The translations under genes were made by a program, and so were the position numbers. Below the pieces are notes generated by a model. The model did no database searches. It was not told the DNA's origin and saw nothing but the letters and a program-made list of their open reading frames with translations. A stretch of 64,000 nt of DNA. It comes from Lentinula raphanica (lineage: Eukaryota > Basidiomycota > Agaricomycetes > Agaricales > Omphalotaceae). This document shows positions 10,928 through 22,224 of the stretch, piece after piece. Numbering within the stretch: position 1 is the first letter of the stretch; each line of letters opens with the position of its first letter. The DNA is taken from contig JANVFP010000033.1 of NCBI GenBank assembly GCA_027919835.1, forward strand, positions 372,001-436,000, given 5' to 3'.

Positions 10928-13900
10928 ATGACCAACAGGCAACTGAAGCTGGCACAGAATGCACAGAAAGCCGTCAACAAAACTTCTTCGGAACCAGCTG
11001 ATGATGTCGACTGGAAGCATCCTGACGAGCTGATTTACAGCACGGGGTCGTATTGGACGAACAAGAAACTCATCCATTACTGCATCGCCAACGCGCTTAG
11101 TGTTCATCCTCATCCTGATTTTAAGGACCTCTGCTTTGTGTCTGATGGGAAGAAGACGGTGATCGTCTCAGACAAATATCGAATTCCGATAATTTTCGCC
11201 TCACAATGGCAGTGGTCGAAGCTCAAAGGAATATTGAGTGCAGAAGGCAAGGAAGGGAAAGCGAAATGGTCAGATGAAAAGTTTGAGGTTCTCCACATCG
11301 CTCGAGTGTGGAAGATACTCACTGACGAAGGACCCTCAAGCTTTGAGCTGGAGTACTATGACAAGGAACAGAAGTCGGAGGACATTAAAGCGTGGAGATG
11401 CCCCACTCTAGACCGCGTTCTGACCAGATTCCGAATGGGCTGTTTCTCTTCAGAACCATCGAGGGTGGAGAAGTTCTGGGTAGAATATCAAGAGAGTGAA
11501 TACTCCAAAGACGTTCTCGATTTCGGTGCGTTGACTTTCATCATTTTATGTACCATGTACTGAACATTTCTACAGACTGGCGCAGGTGGCTTCTGGTAGC
11601 TCGAGATGGTGTTGTTCTCTACGAAGCTAGCCTCAGCAAAGGCTTGAACCCAGAGGTGCTGATGCGTGGGCTGGTCGAAAGGGATGGGGCTTGGTTTTGG
11701 CAGAAAGACTCGGATTCAACGCCTGCTGGGACACCTGCATGGTCATTGAGGCAGACTGCGGGAGATCTATTCGCTCGACCAACGAAGAAGCCTAGTAATG
11801 ACGTCCTCCAAGCATCGAAGCCGGATTCAGCTCGGAAAGTCCGAAGTTCAACCAGTGCTCCTCATGATAAATCATCCTCATCCCAAGCGGCTTCGGTCGC
11901 TTTTACATCGACGCTATGGAGCTCATCTTGCGGGTCTGCTTCGACGTCATCTTTGCAAATGCCTTCTCTCTCCACGAGGCCACGCCGGCGTAGACCACGA
12001 GATTCATGGAATCCTCCCTCTGACCCTCCGCCCACGCCTTCTTTGCGCCAATCTACACGCCCTTCTGTCGCCAACGATGACGCTGCTTCCACGGCTCCTA
12101 AACCTAGCCCCGTCTCTCAGTCTCCAGATGTTACTGCAGAACCTGCAGAACGCAAAGTGAATCCCCGCATGTCTTCTGCCTCATTAGCTTCCGTCGCTTC
12201 TGAATCGACGCTATCAGACGTAGCTTCCACATCGGCTCCGACGTCATCTACGCAAAAGCCTTCTCCCTCCGAGGTACATCAGCCGACGAGATTCACACCA
12301 TACCCTAAAGTGAACCCCTACCGCAAACCTCAGCCCCCTCCTCCTCTGCGTAAATCTACACGACCTTCTGTTATAAACGGTACCGCTTCTTCCATGACTC
12401 CCAAATCTATCCCTGTGTCTGAGTCTGTAAATACTACAGAACGCGAAGCGATTCCTTCGATTAAGAACCCAACCAAGAGTCCAGACCAAGTGCGAACGTC
12501 TGCTCGGGGTTTGGAAAAAGTGAATAGCCAGTCCTCACCAGTACCTTCACCAGCTCAAACACACAACTCTGCATCTGCTCAACCTCTTGCTTCGATTCCT
12601 GCTTCTACTCCTGCCTCCACTCCTGCTTCTCGAGGCTCTCAGTCACTTCAGTCCAACGGTAAAGCACAGTCGGACTTGCTGAATGCAAGCGTTCCTCGAA
12701 TTCAAAAACCGACCACGAGCTCAGACCAAGTACGGACGTCTGCTCAAGTCTTGGAAAAAGTGAAAAGCCAAGCTTTACCGGTACCATCTCCGGCTAAATC
12801 ATCCAAATCTGCACCTGCTCAGCCTCTTGCTTCCACTATTGCTTCCATCCCTGCTTCCATCCCTGCTTCCACTCCTGCTTCCACTCCTACTTCTCAAGGC
12901 GCTCCGACACAGTCCAACAGTGAAGCACAGTCGGTCTTGCCGAATACAAATGCACCTCGAATCCAGAAACCAGCCACGAGCTCTGACCAAGTTCTAACAT
13001 CTGCTCAAGTCTTGGCAAAAGTGAAAAGCCAGGCTTCACCGGTACCTTCTCCAGCTAAATCACCCAAGTCTTCAACTGCTCAACCTCTTGCTTCCATTAT
13101 TGCTTCCATTCCTGCTTCTACTTCCACTCCTACTTCTCAAGGCGCTCCGACACAGTCCAACAGTAAAGCACTGTCGGACTTGCCGAATACAAATGCTCCT
13201 CGAATCCAGAAACCAGCCACTAGCTCTGACCAAGTACCTTGGGAGAAAGTGAAAAGCCAGGCTGCACCGGTACTTTCTCCAGCTAAATCTCACAAGTCTT
13301 CACCTGCTCAACCTCTTGCTCCTACTCCTGCTCCCACTCCTGCCTCTCATGGCACTCCGTCACTTCAGTCCAACAACGCAAAATTATCATCAGCCAATAA
13401 TTCTCGGCCTGGCTCTGCCAGTGCTGTTCCTCTTGTAACAGCTACCTCAACTACTAAAGATCCTCCGCCTGTTTCTTCACAAAGCAATACAACCACTGCT
13501 ACCTTAGCCTCCCCTTACAAAGCGCCCACAGCTCCCAGTAACATTCCCAAGGATCCCAAGGATAGTATCAACCGCATTGTCGGTGAAGCTAATCCCCATC
13601 TCCAACGCGGACTTAAACGCAGCGCTTCACCGCTTGATAAGCCCGGTCCCTCCAAACACCACCACTCAGATACTCAATCCCATAACTCACCCTCCGCTCC
13701 GCCCAAGCCAACATCATCACCAGAAAACTCAATATCCACATCACCGACATTGGCTCCCACATCTCCCTCTACAGATATCGCTCCGGCCTTGACTCCCACC
13801 GCGCATGCACCACCGAGTACGCCAGAAGCGCTGAGTGCGAGAGGCATGAATGTGGATAGGAAATCGATGGACATCACGATACCTCCCAGGGAAATCATCA

Positions 13901-14319
13901 CCGGTAAAGACCGGTGGAATACCTATCACTCCGATTACGATAAGGCAAAGTCTCTTCAAATCTTGTCATCTCCAGACTCGGGTTTTTTCACTCCCGCACC
14001 TTCTTCAACACCGACGCCGATTGGCAGCTCGTATACTCTCCCTCACTCTCTAATGCGCCACATGCCCCTTGAACACCTCCTACAGGTGGACGAGAATCAT
14101 AGAAGTCAGAAAATGGACGTTGAAGATGTGTTAGCTGACTCTGCTTCTGATCTGACCGGTCATTCGGGTGGGGGTGGTATGAACAACGATGGAAGGGATG
14201 CTGGTCGTTCTGCGCTTGACGAGAGTACAGCGGGAAACTCGACAAGATCTCAGTCGCTGGGTATCTCTGCGTTCTTTCGTTATCCTCTTGCGCATCTATT
14301 GCGTGAAGCATCAGCGTAA
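10928..14319 (+). CDS. Large unrecognised protein: conserved-looking head, Ser/Thr/Pro tail with tandem repeats
   Basis: Two exons, 10928-11525 and 11576-14319 (phase-1 intron of 50 bp), give about 1,110 residues. The first 270 or so look like a folded domain (DELIYSTGSYWTNKKLIHYC, IIFASQWQWSKLKGIL, RWRRW-type aromatic patches). The rest is disordered, dominated by Ser, Thr, Pro and Ala. Between about 12471 and 13400 there are four degenerate repeats, each starting with SSDQV..SAQVLEKVKSQ, followed by a PVPSPAKS block and an ASTPAS-rich run. Near the end comes ITGKDRWNTYHSDYDKAKS, which may be a second conserved motif. No signal peptide or membrane segment is seen. Function unknown; the architecture fits a nuclear or scaffolding protein. 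Confidence 0.75.
12471..13400 (+). repeat. Four in-frame coding repeats of about 240-260 bp
   Basis: The phrase GACCAAGT...TCTGCTC...GTGAAAAGCCAG recurs at about 12483, 12723, 12982 and 13227. Spacing is about 240, 259 and 245 bp, so units are roughly 80-86 residues. Units diverge mostly in the length of an Ala-Ser-Thr-Pro stretch; the last unit lacks part of the SAQVL segment. All remain in frame, so they change protein length rather than breaking it. Confidence 0.8.
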
Positions 14320-14529
14320 AATATTTGTATGCCTAGTCTGAACTTTGTGTATACCGTATGTATATAAGGAGTGTATCTTGGATAGTTTGCTATGATCGAT
14401 CATGATCCCAGTAGTTATGCTTGCCCAATGCTCATGTCCATGTTGTCAAGATGTTCTTCGCAAAGAGGGCACGTACACAAGATACTTTTTGACAAAAAGA
14501 GTGAAAGTAACGACTACGAAAATGATGAT
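14320..14529. other. Spacer between coding gene and tRNA gene
   Basis: 210 bp. On the minus strand a run of four T (complement of 14519-14522) lies just past the tRNA 3' end and a further run of five lies near 14497, matching RNA polymerase III terminators. The plus-strand side holds the 3' region of the preceding gene. Confidence 0.5.
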
Positions 14530-14603
14530 TGGCCAACGTGGGGATCGAACCCAAGACCTTCGCGTTATTAGCACGACGCTCTAACCAACTGAGCTAGTCG
14601 GCC
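14530..14603 (-). tRNA. tRNA-Ile(AAT)
   Basis: A 74-nt cloverleaf can be drawn by hand on the minus strand. The acceptor stem GGCCGAC pairs with GTTGGCC (one G-T pair). The D arm is GCTC..GAGC. The anticodon stem TCGTG/CGCGA encloses the loop CTAATAA, so the anticodon is AAT (read as IAU), isoleucine. The T arm has the loop TTCGATC with one imperfect outer pair. The discriminator base is A. The internal A box (TAGCTCAGTTGG) and B box (GGTTCGATCC) are intact. No intron; CCA is not encoded, as normal for eukaryotes. Confidence 0.95.
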
Positions 14604-15720
14604 CATACTTAATGCATAATTATTTGCTCTGACTCCTCCCGTTAACTCCCCCGGAGACTGCATTCTTTCAGAGCTAGCTCATCGGCATCCAAGTACGTGC
14701 TTTCTTCGACCGACTCTCGTCAGCTCTCATCGTCAGCTCTAGCTAGTACCGCTGGTAAGAAACTGTGAAGGCGCAGCGTGATATTTGCTATCACCACCGT
14801 CGAGCCCCATACCCTGTGGATTCTGGGACCCTGCTTCGAAGTTCGGACTATCAGTTTCATCGCATGAGGGATCAGTTCGAGGACCATCAGGAGCCATCAG
14901 GGAGCATCGACGGCATCAGATATCATCAGAATTAGCGCAGGGAATTCGGAAAGGACCAGGCTGCAGCCTGCCATCGTGAATCGTGATCATCTGTAGTACA
15001 TAGTCACTGGTGGTCACTACAACCAGTGGATAGAGGTGAATAGAGGCGACATTCTGACCTTCTCCAACCCAGCCAAGTGTCCGATCTCAAGGGAAACGAA
15101 CTGACACCTTCAAGTACTCGTACTTTCCAAAGGCGAGTCATACTACGAGCTAGCTTCCTGCAGCCTGCGCGGAACGTTGAGCCATTTAAGAGCCCATCGC
15201 ATCAACCCGCATCAAAGAATACTAGTATTGACCACATGTGTTGGGGTAGGACTGAAACTGCTAGTTGCGGTAGGAGGCAGTGGGTTTCTATGTTGATATG
15301 TATCGGTCCATGTGGTTCGACTTCCTCCTGAGGTGTTAAATGCCCAAGGACGAGTCGAAAGCCCCCCCCCCCCCCCCCCCAACTTGCTGGTCTTTGTTGC
15401 TTCCCTTTGCTGGTCAAAGAGAAGTTCTTGCTATACGAACGTAACGTATGTTTCTTCAACGTTCCTCACAGATTCAAGCTGTTGATAAGTTTGATTTCTC
15501 TATTACAGTTATCCCGTTGTCTACTACTCGACATTATCCCTTTGAAATTTTCCAAAGTCGTACTTGACCTTTCGACAACGTCCATCTCATTCAATTATCT
15601 GTTCGATATTCTCTAGAGACTCTGATCCAAGCACGTACGTTCCTTGCGGACTTTTCGCAACTATTTATTATTACCATCTTGAACTTGAAAACTAATCTGT
15701 TTCCTCAGTGATTGTCAGTC
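14604..15720. other. Gene-poor spacer with a poly-C tract
   Basis: 1.1 kb without a convincing gene. It contains short imperfect repeats (CATCAGG/CATCAGA around 14885-14935) and a homopolymer C run at about 15362-15380. The last 120 bp upstream of 15721 are CT-rich, fitting a fungal promoter/5' leader for the secreted protein. Confidence 0.45.
15362..15380 (+). repeat. Poly-C homopolymer, 19 nt
   Basis: An uninterrupted run of C follows a single G. Homopolymers this long are length-unstable and prone to sequencing error; the exact count should not be trusted. Confidence 0.85.
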
Positions 15721-16380
15721 ATGCGGTTCATCATTCCTACATGTCTGGCAGCTTTTACCTTTGGACTTGCGACCACTGTTGTCCAAGGGATGCCCATGCA
15801 GTCGTCTAGTGCTGTGGCGACGCAATCCGAAGATCATGAGGTCAACTCTTTCGTAGTGAATTTGCGGGAGAGGATTACGGCCAACCAGAATAAGGTGACC
15901 TATGTGAACCTCCCAGTCCTGTCCAAACCGAGGCTCACCGTTCCCTCTCCTCTCCTTTAATCCTTGCAGATCAATCATCGTGGTGATTTGATCGACTTCT
16001 ATGTCGAGACGGAAATCAAGTTCCTGAACGGGCAATCGACCACGCCCAATCCGAAGCTTGATCGATCCGTGCGGAAACTAACATCTGGATTCGTGCGGAA
16101 TCAGTTTATTCCACCACCTGCGACACCGTTCCAAGAACCAGCGTATGAAATGTCCCAGATTCGTGATCCTGTCTTCGCCGAGGGAAGCCATTTTTACGAA
16201 TGGACGCAGAAGGACTCATTGTACGTTGAGTTTGACATGACTGCAACGACCAAAGGCAAGATAAGAGTTCGCGCGACTGGGCAGGTCGAGGAGCACACAA
16301 ACGATATAGGGAAGTTCAAGGGAATTATCATAAAAATGAGGGGCGAGAAGGCGACGGGCAGCTTGCTTCAAGTTATGTAA
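15721..16380 (+). CDS. Small secreted protein
   Basis: The ATG at 15721 starts a signal peptide (MRFIIPTCLAAFTFGLATTV, cleavage near VQG-MPM). Exons 15721-15894 and 15970-16380 join in phase 0 and give 194 residues. The mature part begins with a polar segment, then has a probably beta-rich region: LIDFYVETEIKFLNG, HFYEWTQKDSLYVEFDMTA and KIRVRATGQVEEHTND. No cysteine-rich pattern and no recognised family. An in-frame TTG lies three codons upstream but the ATG fits the signal peptide better. Likely extracellular; function unknown. Confidence 0.75.
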
Positions 16381-16675
16381 ACCGGAATCCTCTGAAGTAC
16401 ATGTACTACGATAGTATGGTATACATAGGTAGGAAAATCGTATAAAACACTTCCATAGAGTATTCACTCTATCAGAAGTTCTGGTACATGATCTATCTTA
16501 AAGTAAAGGTCAACGATTCGCAATATGGAACTTTGAATGGCCAAGTTGACTCTATTACTCTCTATTGCGTACGTCTTCAATACTCTTCATGCTGTGATTC
16601 AAGGTATTTGATTAGTCTGTGCGTCACGGTAGAATTCCATGAAGGCCCTCCAACGTAAGTTTCAGTACACGCTTT
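16381..16675. other. Convergent 3' spacer, no gene seen
   Basis: 295 bp, AT-rich, between a plus and a minus gene end. Presumably 3' untranslated sequence. Confidence 0.4.
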
Positions 16676-17947
16676 CTATCGTTCCATATTATCTCTGAAG
16701 TTCGCATCAGGTTGAACTCTCAGTAGTGCTGGCCCAGCGAGAATACTCTCTTCCAAGACGTCCTTTGCATTATTGGTGATAACCACAAAAGAATCGCCTT
16801 GGATGTTCTCCGGAATGCGAACCTGAACAGACTTCTCCGAGTCCTGTTGCACGTCTATCGGGACAGAAAGCATTCCAGCGTTGGATGTGAGGAAGGTGAC
16901 GGAGAACGACTTCGAGGTAGACGTATTGAAATTGTCCGGAAGGGTGAATGACAAAGAAGCCAGCTCGTTTGGTCGTGTGTTGGAAATAGTCAGAGGTGGA
17001 TATGGCTTGGGTAGAGGCGAGAGCTCAGAGTCTCTTGACGGACATGATTCGATGTAGGGCGAAAGAAGGGTCAGCACTTGGCCACAGTTTAGGGGTACCT
17101 GATAACAGTGTCAGTGTATTCTCAGAATATCAGAATGGGTCGGATTTGGATGGTCGATACACGTACTCCGAATGCTCCACTCCAAGCAGAAACTTTTCGT
17201 ACAGAAGAATCGATCCAGCCTGAGTGGCGAGCTTCGATCTCAAAAACGACACCGCTTGCGGAGATAGATTGCTGATATGAGGAGTTAGACGAGAACATAA
17301 GCGTTAGCAGAGATACAAGATAGGTACTTCGTTCGTGAGCATGGTAGAAACGCCATAATAAGCAGCAGTGCCGATGGTTTCGAGTTTGGAAGCCAATTCC
17401 ACGAAGGACAATGGATCGTCGTTGAATGAGCTACATGTACAATGATTTGAGCAATCATCGGACTGAAAACGCAAGCAGTGGTGCAACGTACAAATTGTAT
17501 GTACAAGGCCCAATAGGACGTCCTCCCGCCTCGCTCACTGTATTTTGCAAGAATCGTACATGCGAGTTTTCGTGCACGAGGATTTCCTGAAAACGACCGT
17601 ACGTCCAAGGCTCCAGACCAACGTCGGTGAAATTTTTGACGGAAAAGCGAGATAAGCCTTGGGTGTACAGTGCGCTTTCCATGTGCTCAATGTATAGAGC
17701 ACAGTTCAGTAGTTGTATGTCTTTTTCTACGAGCAGGTTCGTGAAGAAGCACGCGATTGGAAACAAGATGAATCGATCAGTGGTAACTGAGTGACATCGT
17801 TAGATTAGAGATTCAAGTTGCGTACTTACCGCTTCCCAGTCCGCCTGATAAAGGATTGTCCATGGCTCTTGCAGCCAGAATCGGAAGTACGAGGTGAACT
17901 ATAGCAATAATGATATGGATGAAGACTGTCGATAAATGGCGGGCCAT
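16676..17947 (-). CDS. Ferritin-like secreted protein (Rds1-type)
   Basis: The start at 17947 gives MARHLSTVFIHIIIAIVHLV, a hydrophobic leader. After the first intron the chain reads FFTNLLVEKDIQLLNCALYIEHMESALYTQ in two adjacent helix-like blocks, then WTYGRFQEILVHENSHVRFL and FVELASKLETIGTAAYYG. The spaced E...E..H and HENSHV pattern is typical of the ferritin-like (Ferritin_2, Rds1 stress-response) family common in fungi. The C-terminal part (SIEARHSGWIDSS-type motif, VPLNCGQVLTLLSPYI) is also typical. At least five exons, with introns near 17830-17780, 17490-17430, 17325-17270 and 17165-17098. Predicted secreted, about 330 residues. Substrate or iron binding is not shown by the sequence alone. 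Confidence 0.82.
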
Positions 17948-18852
17948 GTAGCAGTAGTAGGGTTTGATAGGGATGATTGTTTGTAGTCAGCGACGAAAGC
18001 GTTCTACGCAGTCGCGTCGATGTTTGGCGGAGCGGTAAAAGAGAGAGAGACGAAGTTCCTCCTCACATTGTTGATCAGAGGCGCATGTTCAAATTAGGAA
18101 GAACATTTTCTAGTTCAGGAAACCCGAAGTGTGACCCAACTTTAGGGTTTGTTCTTCTCGTTCCACCCAACGTTCGCAAAACTTTTTTCTTCATCCAGCC
18201 GAACTTCCAACTCCAACTCTTTCTCATCAACCACTCTTCTTGTCACTTTCACCGGACATATGCCACAAGAACAATGTCAAAAGCTTTCACCCGGGGTTGT
18301 CACTAGTCTTTAGTTGCTTAGACTCTTTCGCTGGCCGATAACGAAGACAGTCAGCTTCTTGTCAGCTGCACCTTCAAAAACACCCTTTGGAGGTATGGTA
18401 GACCCGCTGGCTCTCTCAGGGTCCTAGTTCTCATGTTTATTGCGCTTTCAGGAAATAAACCGGAGTCATTCTTCAACACGCGGCTTTCGCATGGGGATCT
18501 ATCGATGAACCAGAATATGATCACTGATCAGTGAGGCCTTTTCTTGATCCTTTGACCCTATTTACATAAAGGGATTTTCGTCGATAAAAGCTCTTATACC
18601 CAGTTAAAGACTCTACGCCACCTCCTCTTCATCTCGCTCTCCCCATCTCCTACCTTGTCCCGGTAGGATCTCACTGCACGCAAAGCATAAGCATAAGCAT
18701 ACCGCAGGATCCCGCGAACACGTTGTGTAGGCATGGCTTTATTGTCTTCGATATACTATCCTTCTTACATTGTGTCATCCCCAGGCCACTAGAACCCTCT
18801 CTCATACTCTCATACTCTCACCCAGTCCCTCGATCTCTCTTCGCCAGCGAAG
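17948..18852. promoter_or_regulatory. Divergent upstream region, no gene seen
   Basis: 905 bp between a minus-strand and a plus-strand gene. It holds CT-rich stretches and a short direct repeat (CATACTCTCATACTCTCA) near 18808-18826. The TTATACCC/TTAAAG stretch near 18593 could be a weak TATA region. Open frames here lack motifs. Confidence 0.4.
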
Positions 18853-20546
18853 ATGTACGCTTCCGCAATGTCCATGCTCCCCAATATAATGCCCGCTGCA
18901 CCAATAATGCCACCTCAGCCTCCCACCCCAATCAGTCGCGCGGCCAGTCCATCTGGCTTCAGTCGTGTATCCGACGGATTACCTTTCAGGACGAGTGCCA
19001 TGTCTGATTTCCAGATCGAAAAGTCGTCTAGGAGCTCGCCAGCGGTTACTCGACGAAGGAGTATGATGCCTGTGCCACAGGTCGATGACGAGTTTGCTTA
19101 TCGTGAGGCGGTGTCGAAGCTCTTGGCGGCTAGGCTACGATTATCGACGATATCGGGATTGATACCGATGGATTCTTCGCAATTGGTGTTGTTCTTCCGT
19201 ACTAAGGTATGTGTGTTGATCAGTTCGTATGGGAATCCGAAGCTGATTATCGTGAATCCTTCAGAGCGGCATCACTCACTCATTGGACTTTCCGATCGAT
19301 GTCGATTTCAACTCACCGCCTGCTTTGGACGTGCTCATCGCCGCATGCAGACCTCATCAAACATCAGACTTCGACGACTATCCTGAAAATGAATCACTCT
19401 TCTACCCACCCAACTTTCCTCTCACGACCTCGCTCGAAATCGCCAACCTCCCCATCCTCGATGCCGTCCGTAGCTCTATATTCCCTCTCCTTCCACAAGG
19501 CCACTACCTCACCGTCATGCGCGACAAACTCGAAGTCATCGTCAAAGGCGGCCGCATGGGACCTCAACCCCGCTCACTCCGCAACGACGGTCGAGTAGCG
19601 ACTATCGCCGTGACGCTTCCTGTCCGGTTCCGTGGTGGAAGCTTCATCGTCCGTGATGCGGAAGGATACGAAGAAAAGTACTTTGGGCGCGGAGGCAAGA
19701 GTGGAGACATGGAGTGGCTCGCGTTCTCTGCTGATTGTGAATACGAGGTGGAGCCTGTCACGAAGGGATGTCGCATTCAAATACTATACGGGGTTTATCT
19801 CAAGACGTTTGGTCCGACTGGGGTTACGGAGCCTCTGATCAACCCGAGCGACAAGTTTCTGGATTTGATGTCGCCGGTGTTGAATATGTCCTTGGGTCGA
19901 AGGATCGGGATATATATTACGAATGATTATGGGGTTAATCCTTCAGAGGTCCTAGCTGAATCTCTGGTACCGATGGTAGGTTCCTTCCCATTTGAGCGAT
20001 ATGGACCAGCTACTCACATCATTCAAACTTCATTAGTTGAAGGGAGGAGATTCCGTCCTCTATCACGCTATCAAACTCTACAAACTCTCTCCCGAACTCC
20101 ACTGGACAGCAGGCGGTTACATCTGGCCCGTAGACCGCACCGTCGAAATCGCCGAACAAAGCCAAAACTCCAGCCCCAACTCCAAACTCGCCGGCCTCAG
20201 CCTCCTCGACACCCCTCGAGGTCGACTCACCAGCACCCCCGCTGTCCGCGGCGCATTCGCCTCTGCTGCCCAACACGCTGGCTCTGCCCGTGCAGCGAGT
20301 GTCAGCGGGAGCATGGCTGGGAGCGTCGCTGGGAGTGTCTATCCCGAATCGGAGGAAGAGTTGATCGATAATCTGAGGTATAGGGTACGACAGAGCGGGG
20401 CGATTCCGCTTGGGGAGGCGGATATTATGATTTTGAATGATTGGAACGATCCGAATCCGGTGATTGGGAAGGAGAGGGTGCCGTTTGTGGTTGGAGGGGA
20501 GTTGGATAAGTTGGTGGTTAATGCGTTGATGGTGATTTGTCCTTGA
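18853..20546 (+). CDS. 2OG-Fe(II) oxygenase-like protein with altered metal-ligand positions
   Basis: Exons 18853-19206, 19265-19975 and 20037-20546 join in phase 0 and give 524 residues. The middle has the double-stranded beta-helix signature of fungal 2OG-oxygenase-like proteins: RVATIAVTLPVRFRGGSF, EWLAFSADCEYEV and GCRIQILYGVYL. Typical members carry H-x-D before the first of these and SD-x-E-H-E-V in the second. Here the second is ADCEYEV (Tyr codon at 19742-19744), and the HxD position reads VKGG-like. The enzyme may therefore not bind iron in the usual way. The C-terminus ends with PFVVGGELDKLVVNAL. N-terminal 90 residues are low complexity (Met/Pro/Ser). Cytosolic or nuclear by lack of leader. 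Confidence 0.72.
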
Positions 20547-20601
20547 GAGAGAGAGAGAGGAGAAGGAGGGGTTGGTTGGTTGAAAGTGTGTGTGTGTGTG
20601 T
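20547..20601 (+). repeat. GA and GT microsatellites
   Basis: A (GA)n run directly follows the stop codon at 20546, and a (GT)n run lies at about 20588-20600. Simple sequence in a 3' untranslated region. Confidence 0.8.
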
Positions 20602-22224
20602 GCTTATGAGGCTTCGTACGTGACGATTCGATCTGTTCTCATGTTTTTTTGAATACATACTGTACGATAGTTGGAAGGTGTATGGATAGTTTGGTGGACA
20701 CGGTAGGAATCACATTGCTATGGCTGTTATGACAGAATACTACTTACGATAATATTAATGGACACTATGATTTGTTCTCTCAACATAGGGCTATGAACAT
20801 TGCGACATTGAACGCTCGAACGCTGAAGTTACTCCTCCGCATACTTCAGCAAAAGTGAGGATGGTGTTGGATAGCTGACTGAGTACTATAGTGCCCTCTA
20901 GCTCTCACTGACTCCTGAGGGCCTGAACCGCTATCAAACCCAAACGGAATATGGTTTTCACTCTTCGTACATTCAGGTCGGGATACTTATTGCCATGAAT
21001 AATAACAGAGACCAGGGATGTCCAGGGACTGACATGGAGAATCGAAATGCCCATCCATCACAACAAGTTCAAGTTCACAGGAATTGAATTTAGTCTGCAA
21101 ATTGTGTATTTATCTCTTGAATGTCCCAACCCTCTTTGACTTTGATCTGACTGGATTTTGTCCTATTTTGTCACCAGATTTCCCGGTACACTTTTCCAGG
21201 ATGTAATACTACCCCCAGGTTAACAGGAGGTTAGGTAGGTACTAGGAACGGCCAACGGATGCTTGTCATGCAACTGGGGATAAGCGAGGTAGCTTGATTC
21301 GAACTTGGTCTAGATAGGTACTGATAGGTCTGAGTAGATACATGCATACTAGCTCCGAACTGAGGTTGTGGACCGCGGCCGAACGAGTGTATGGTTTTCG
21401 TTCTTCGTACTACACCGGAATTATGAAAGATATTGCCTGGTTCTAGTTGGATTGTGAATTCATATACTGCATAGGTTGTAACTCTGTGTCATCGGAGGTC
21501 GCTCCTTGAAGGACGGGATCCTTGGGCTCCTACTACTAAGTATCAGCTCTTATCGATATCATGGGTGACCTACTATGTAAGTACATTGAACATTCGACTC
21601 TGGAAAAGGTCTCAAATGATACTGGTACCCAGATAGTATACTACTTGAAACTGTTGAAGGTTGCCGCCCAAAGAGCAAGGTTCCTAGTTCCAGTGTTATC
21701 TGGTTCTTGGCACTTGCTCTTTCAAAACAGCCATCAGTGGTACTAGTAAGTACACGCTACATGGCACTACTATAGTAACAAGTATAGCACTTAGAAATCA
21801 AGTCCATCACACCAACTTCTCATTCTACTCAAAGTCTTTTCTTCTTCAAGGACTTTCCAATCCGCCGAGTCAAGAATCGAGGCACACACTCTAGCTATGG
21901 ACCCATATAGGGTTCATCATCGAGAGGTCAATTAACTTGTATCAACGTATACAAACTATAGTGTCCCAGACTCCCATTCCCAACGGCCGTTCAATGCTGG
22001 CAAGGCTCAAAGTTCAGACTATCGGATTCCTTGAAGTTCCAACTAAATCCCAGTGTCTCTAGATGGCAGGTGCTACTAGTGCAATTTGGATCTCCTATTA
22101 GACCGGTAAGTACTACGAATATACTACTGCAATCTCTGAAAGTTGTAGCTACCGCATTAGGGACCCCTAAGTCTCAAGCACTTCAAATACCGTCTGTTGG
22201 ATTTGTTGTTGGATAAGTTACAGA
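20547..22224. other. Gene-poor 1.7-kb stretch
   Basis: Begins with GA and GT microsatellites (20547-20601). The rest has no convincing coding region. A short phrase, ATGGTTTTC..TCTTCGTAC, occurs twice (about 20951 and 21391), and TAGTAAGTAC/GGTAAGTAC donor-like words recur (about 21744, 22106). It may hold decayed older sequence or the leader of the terpene synthase gene. Confidence 0.4.
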
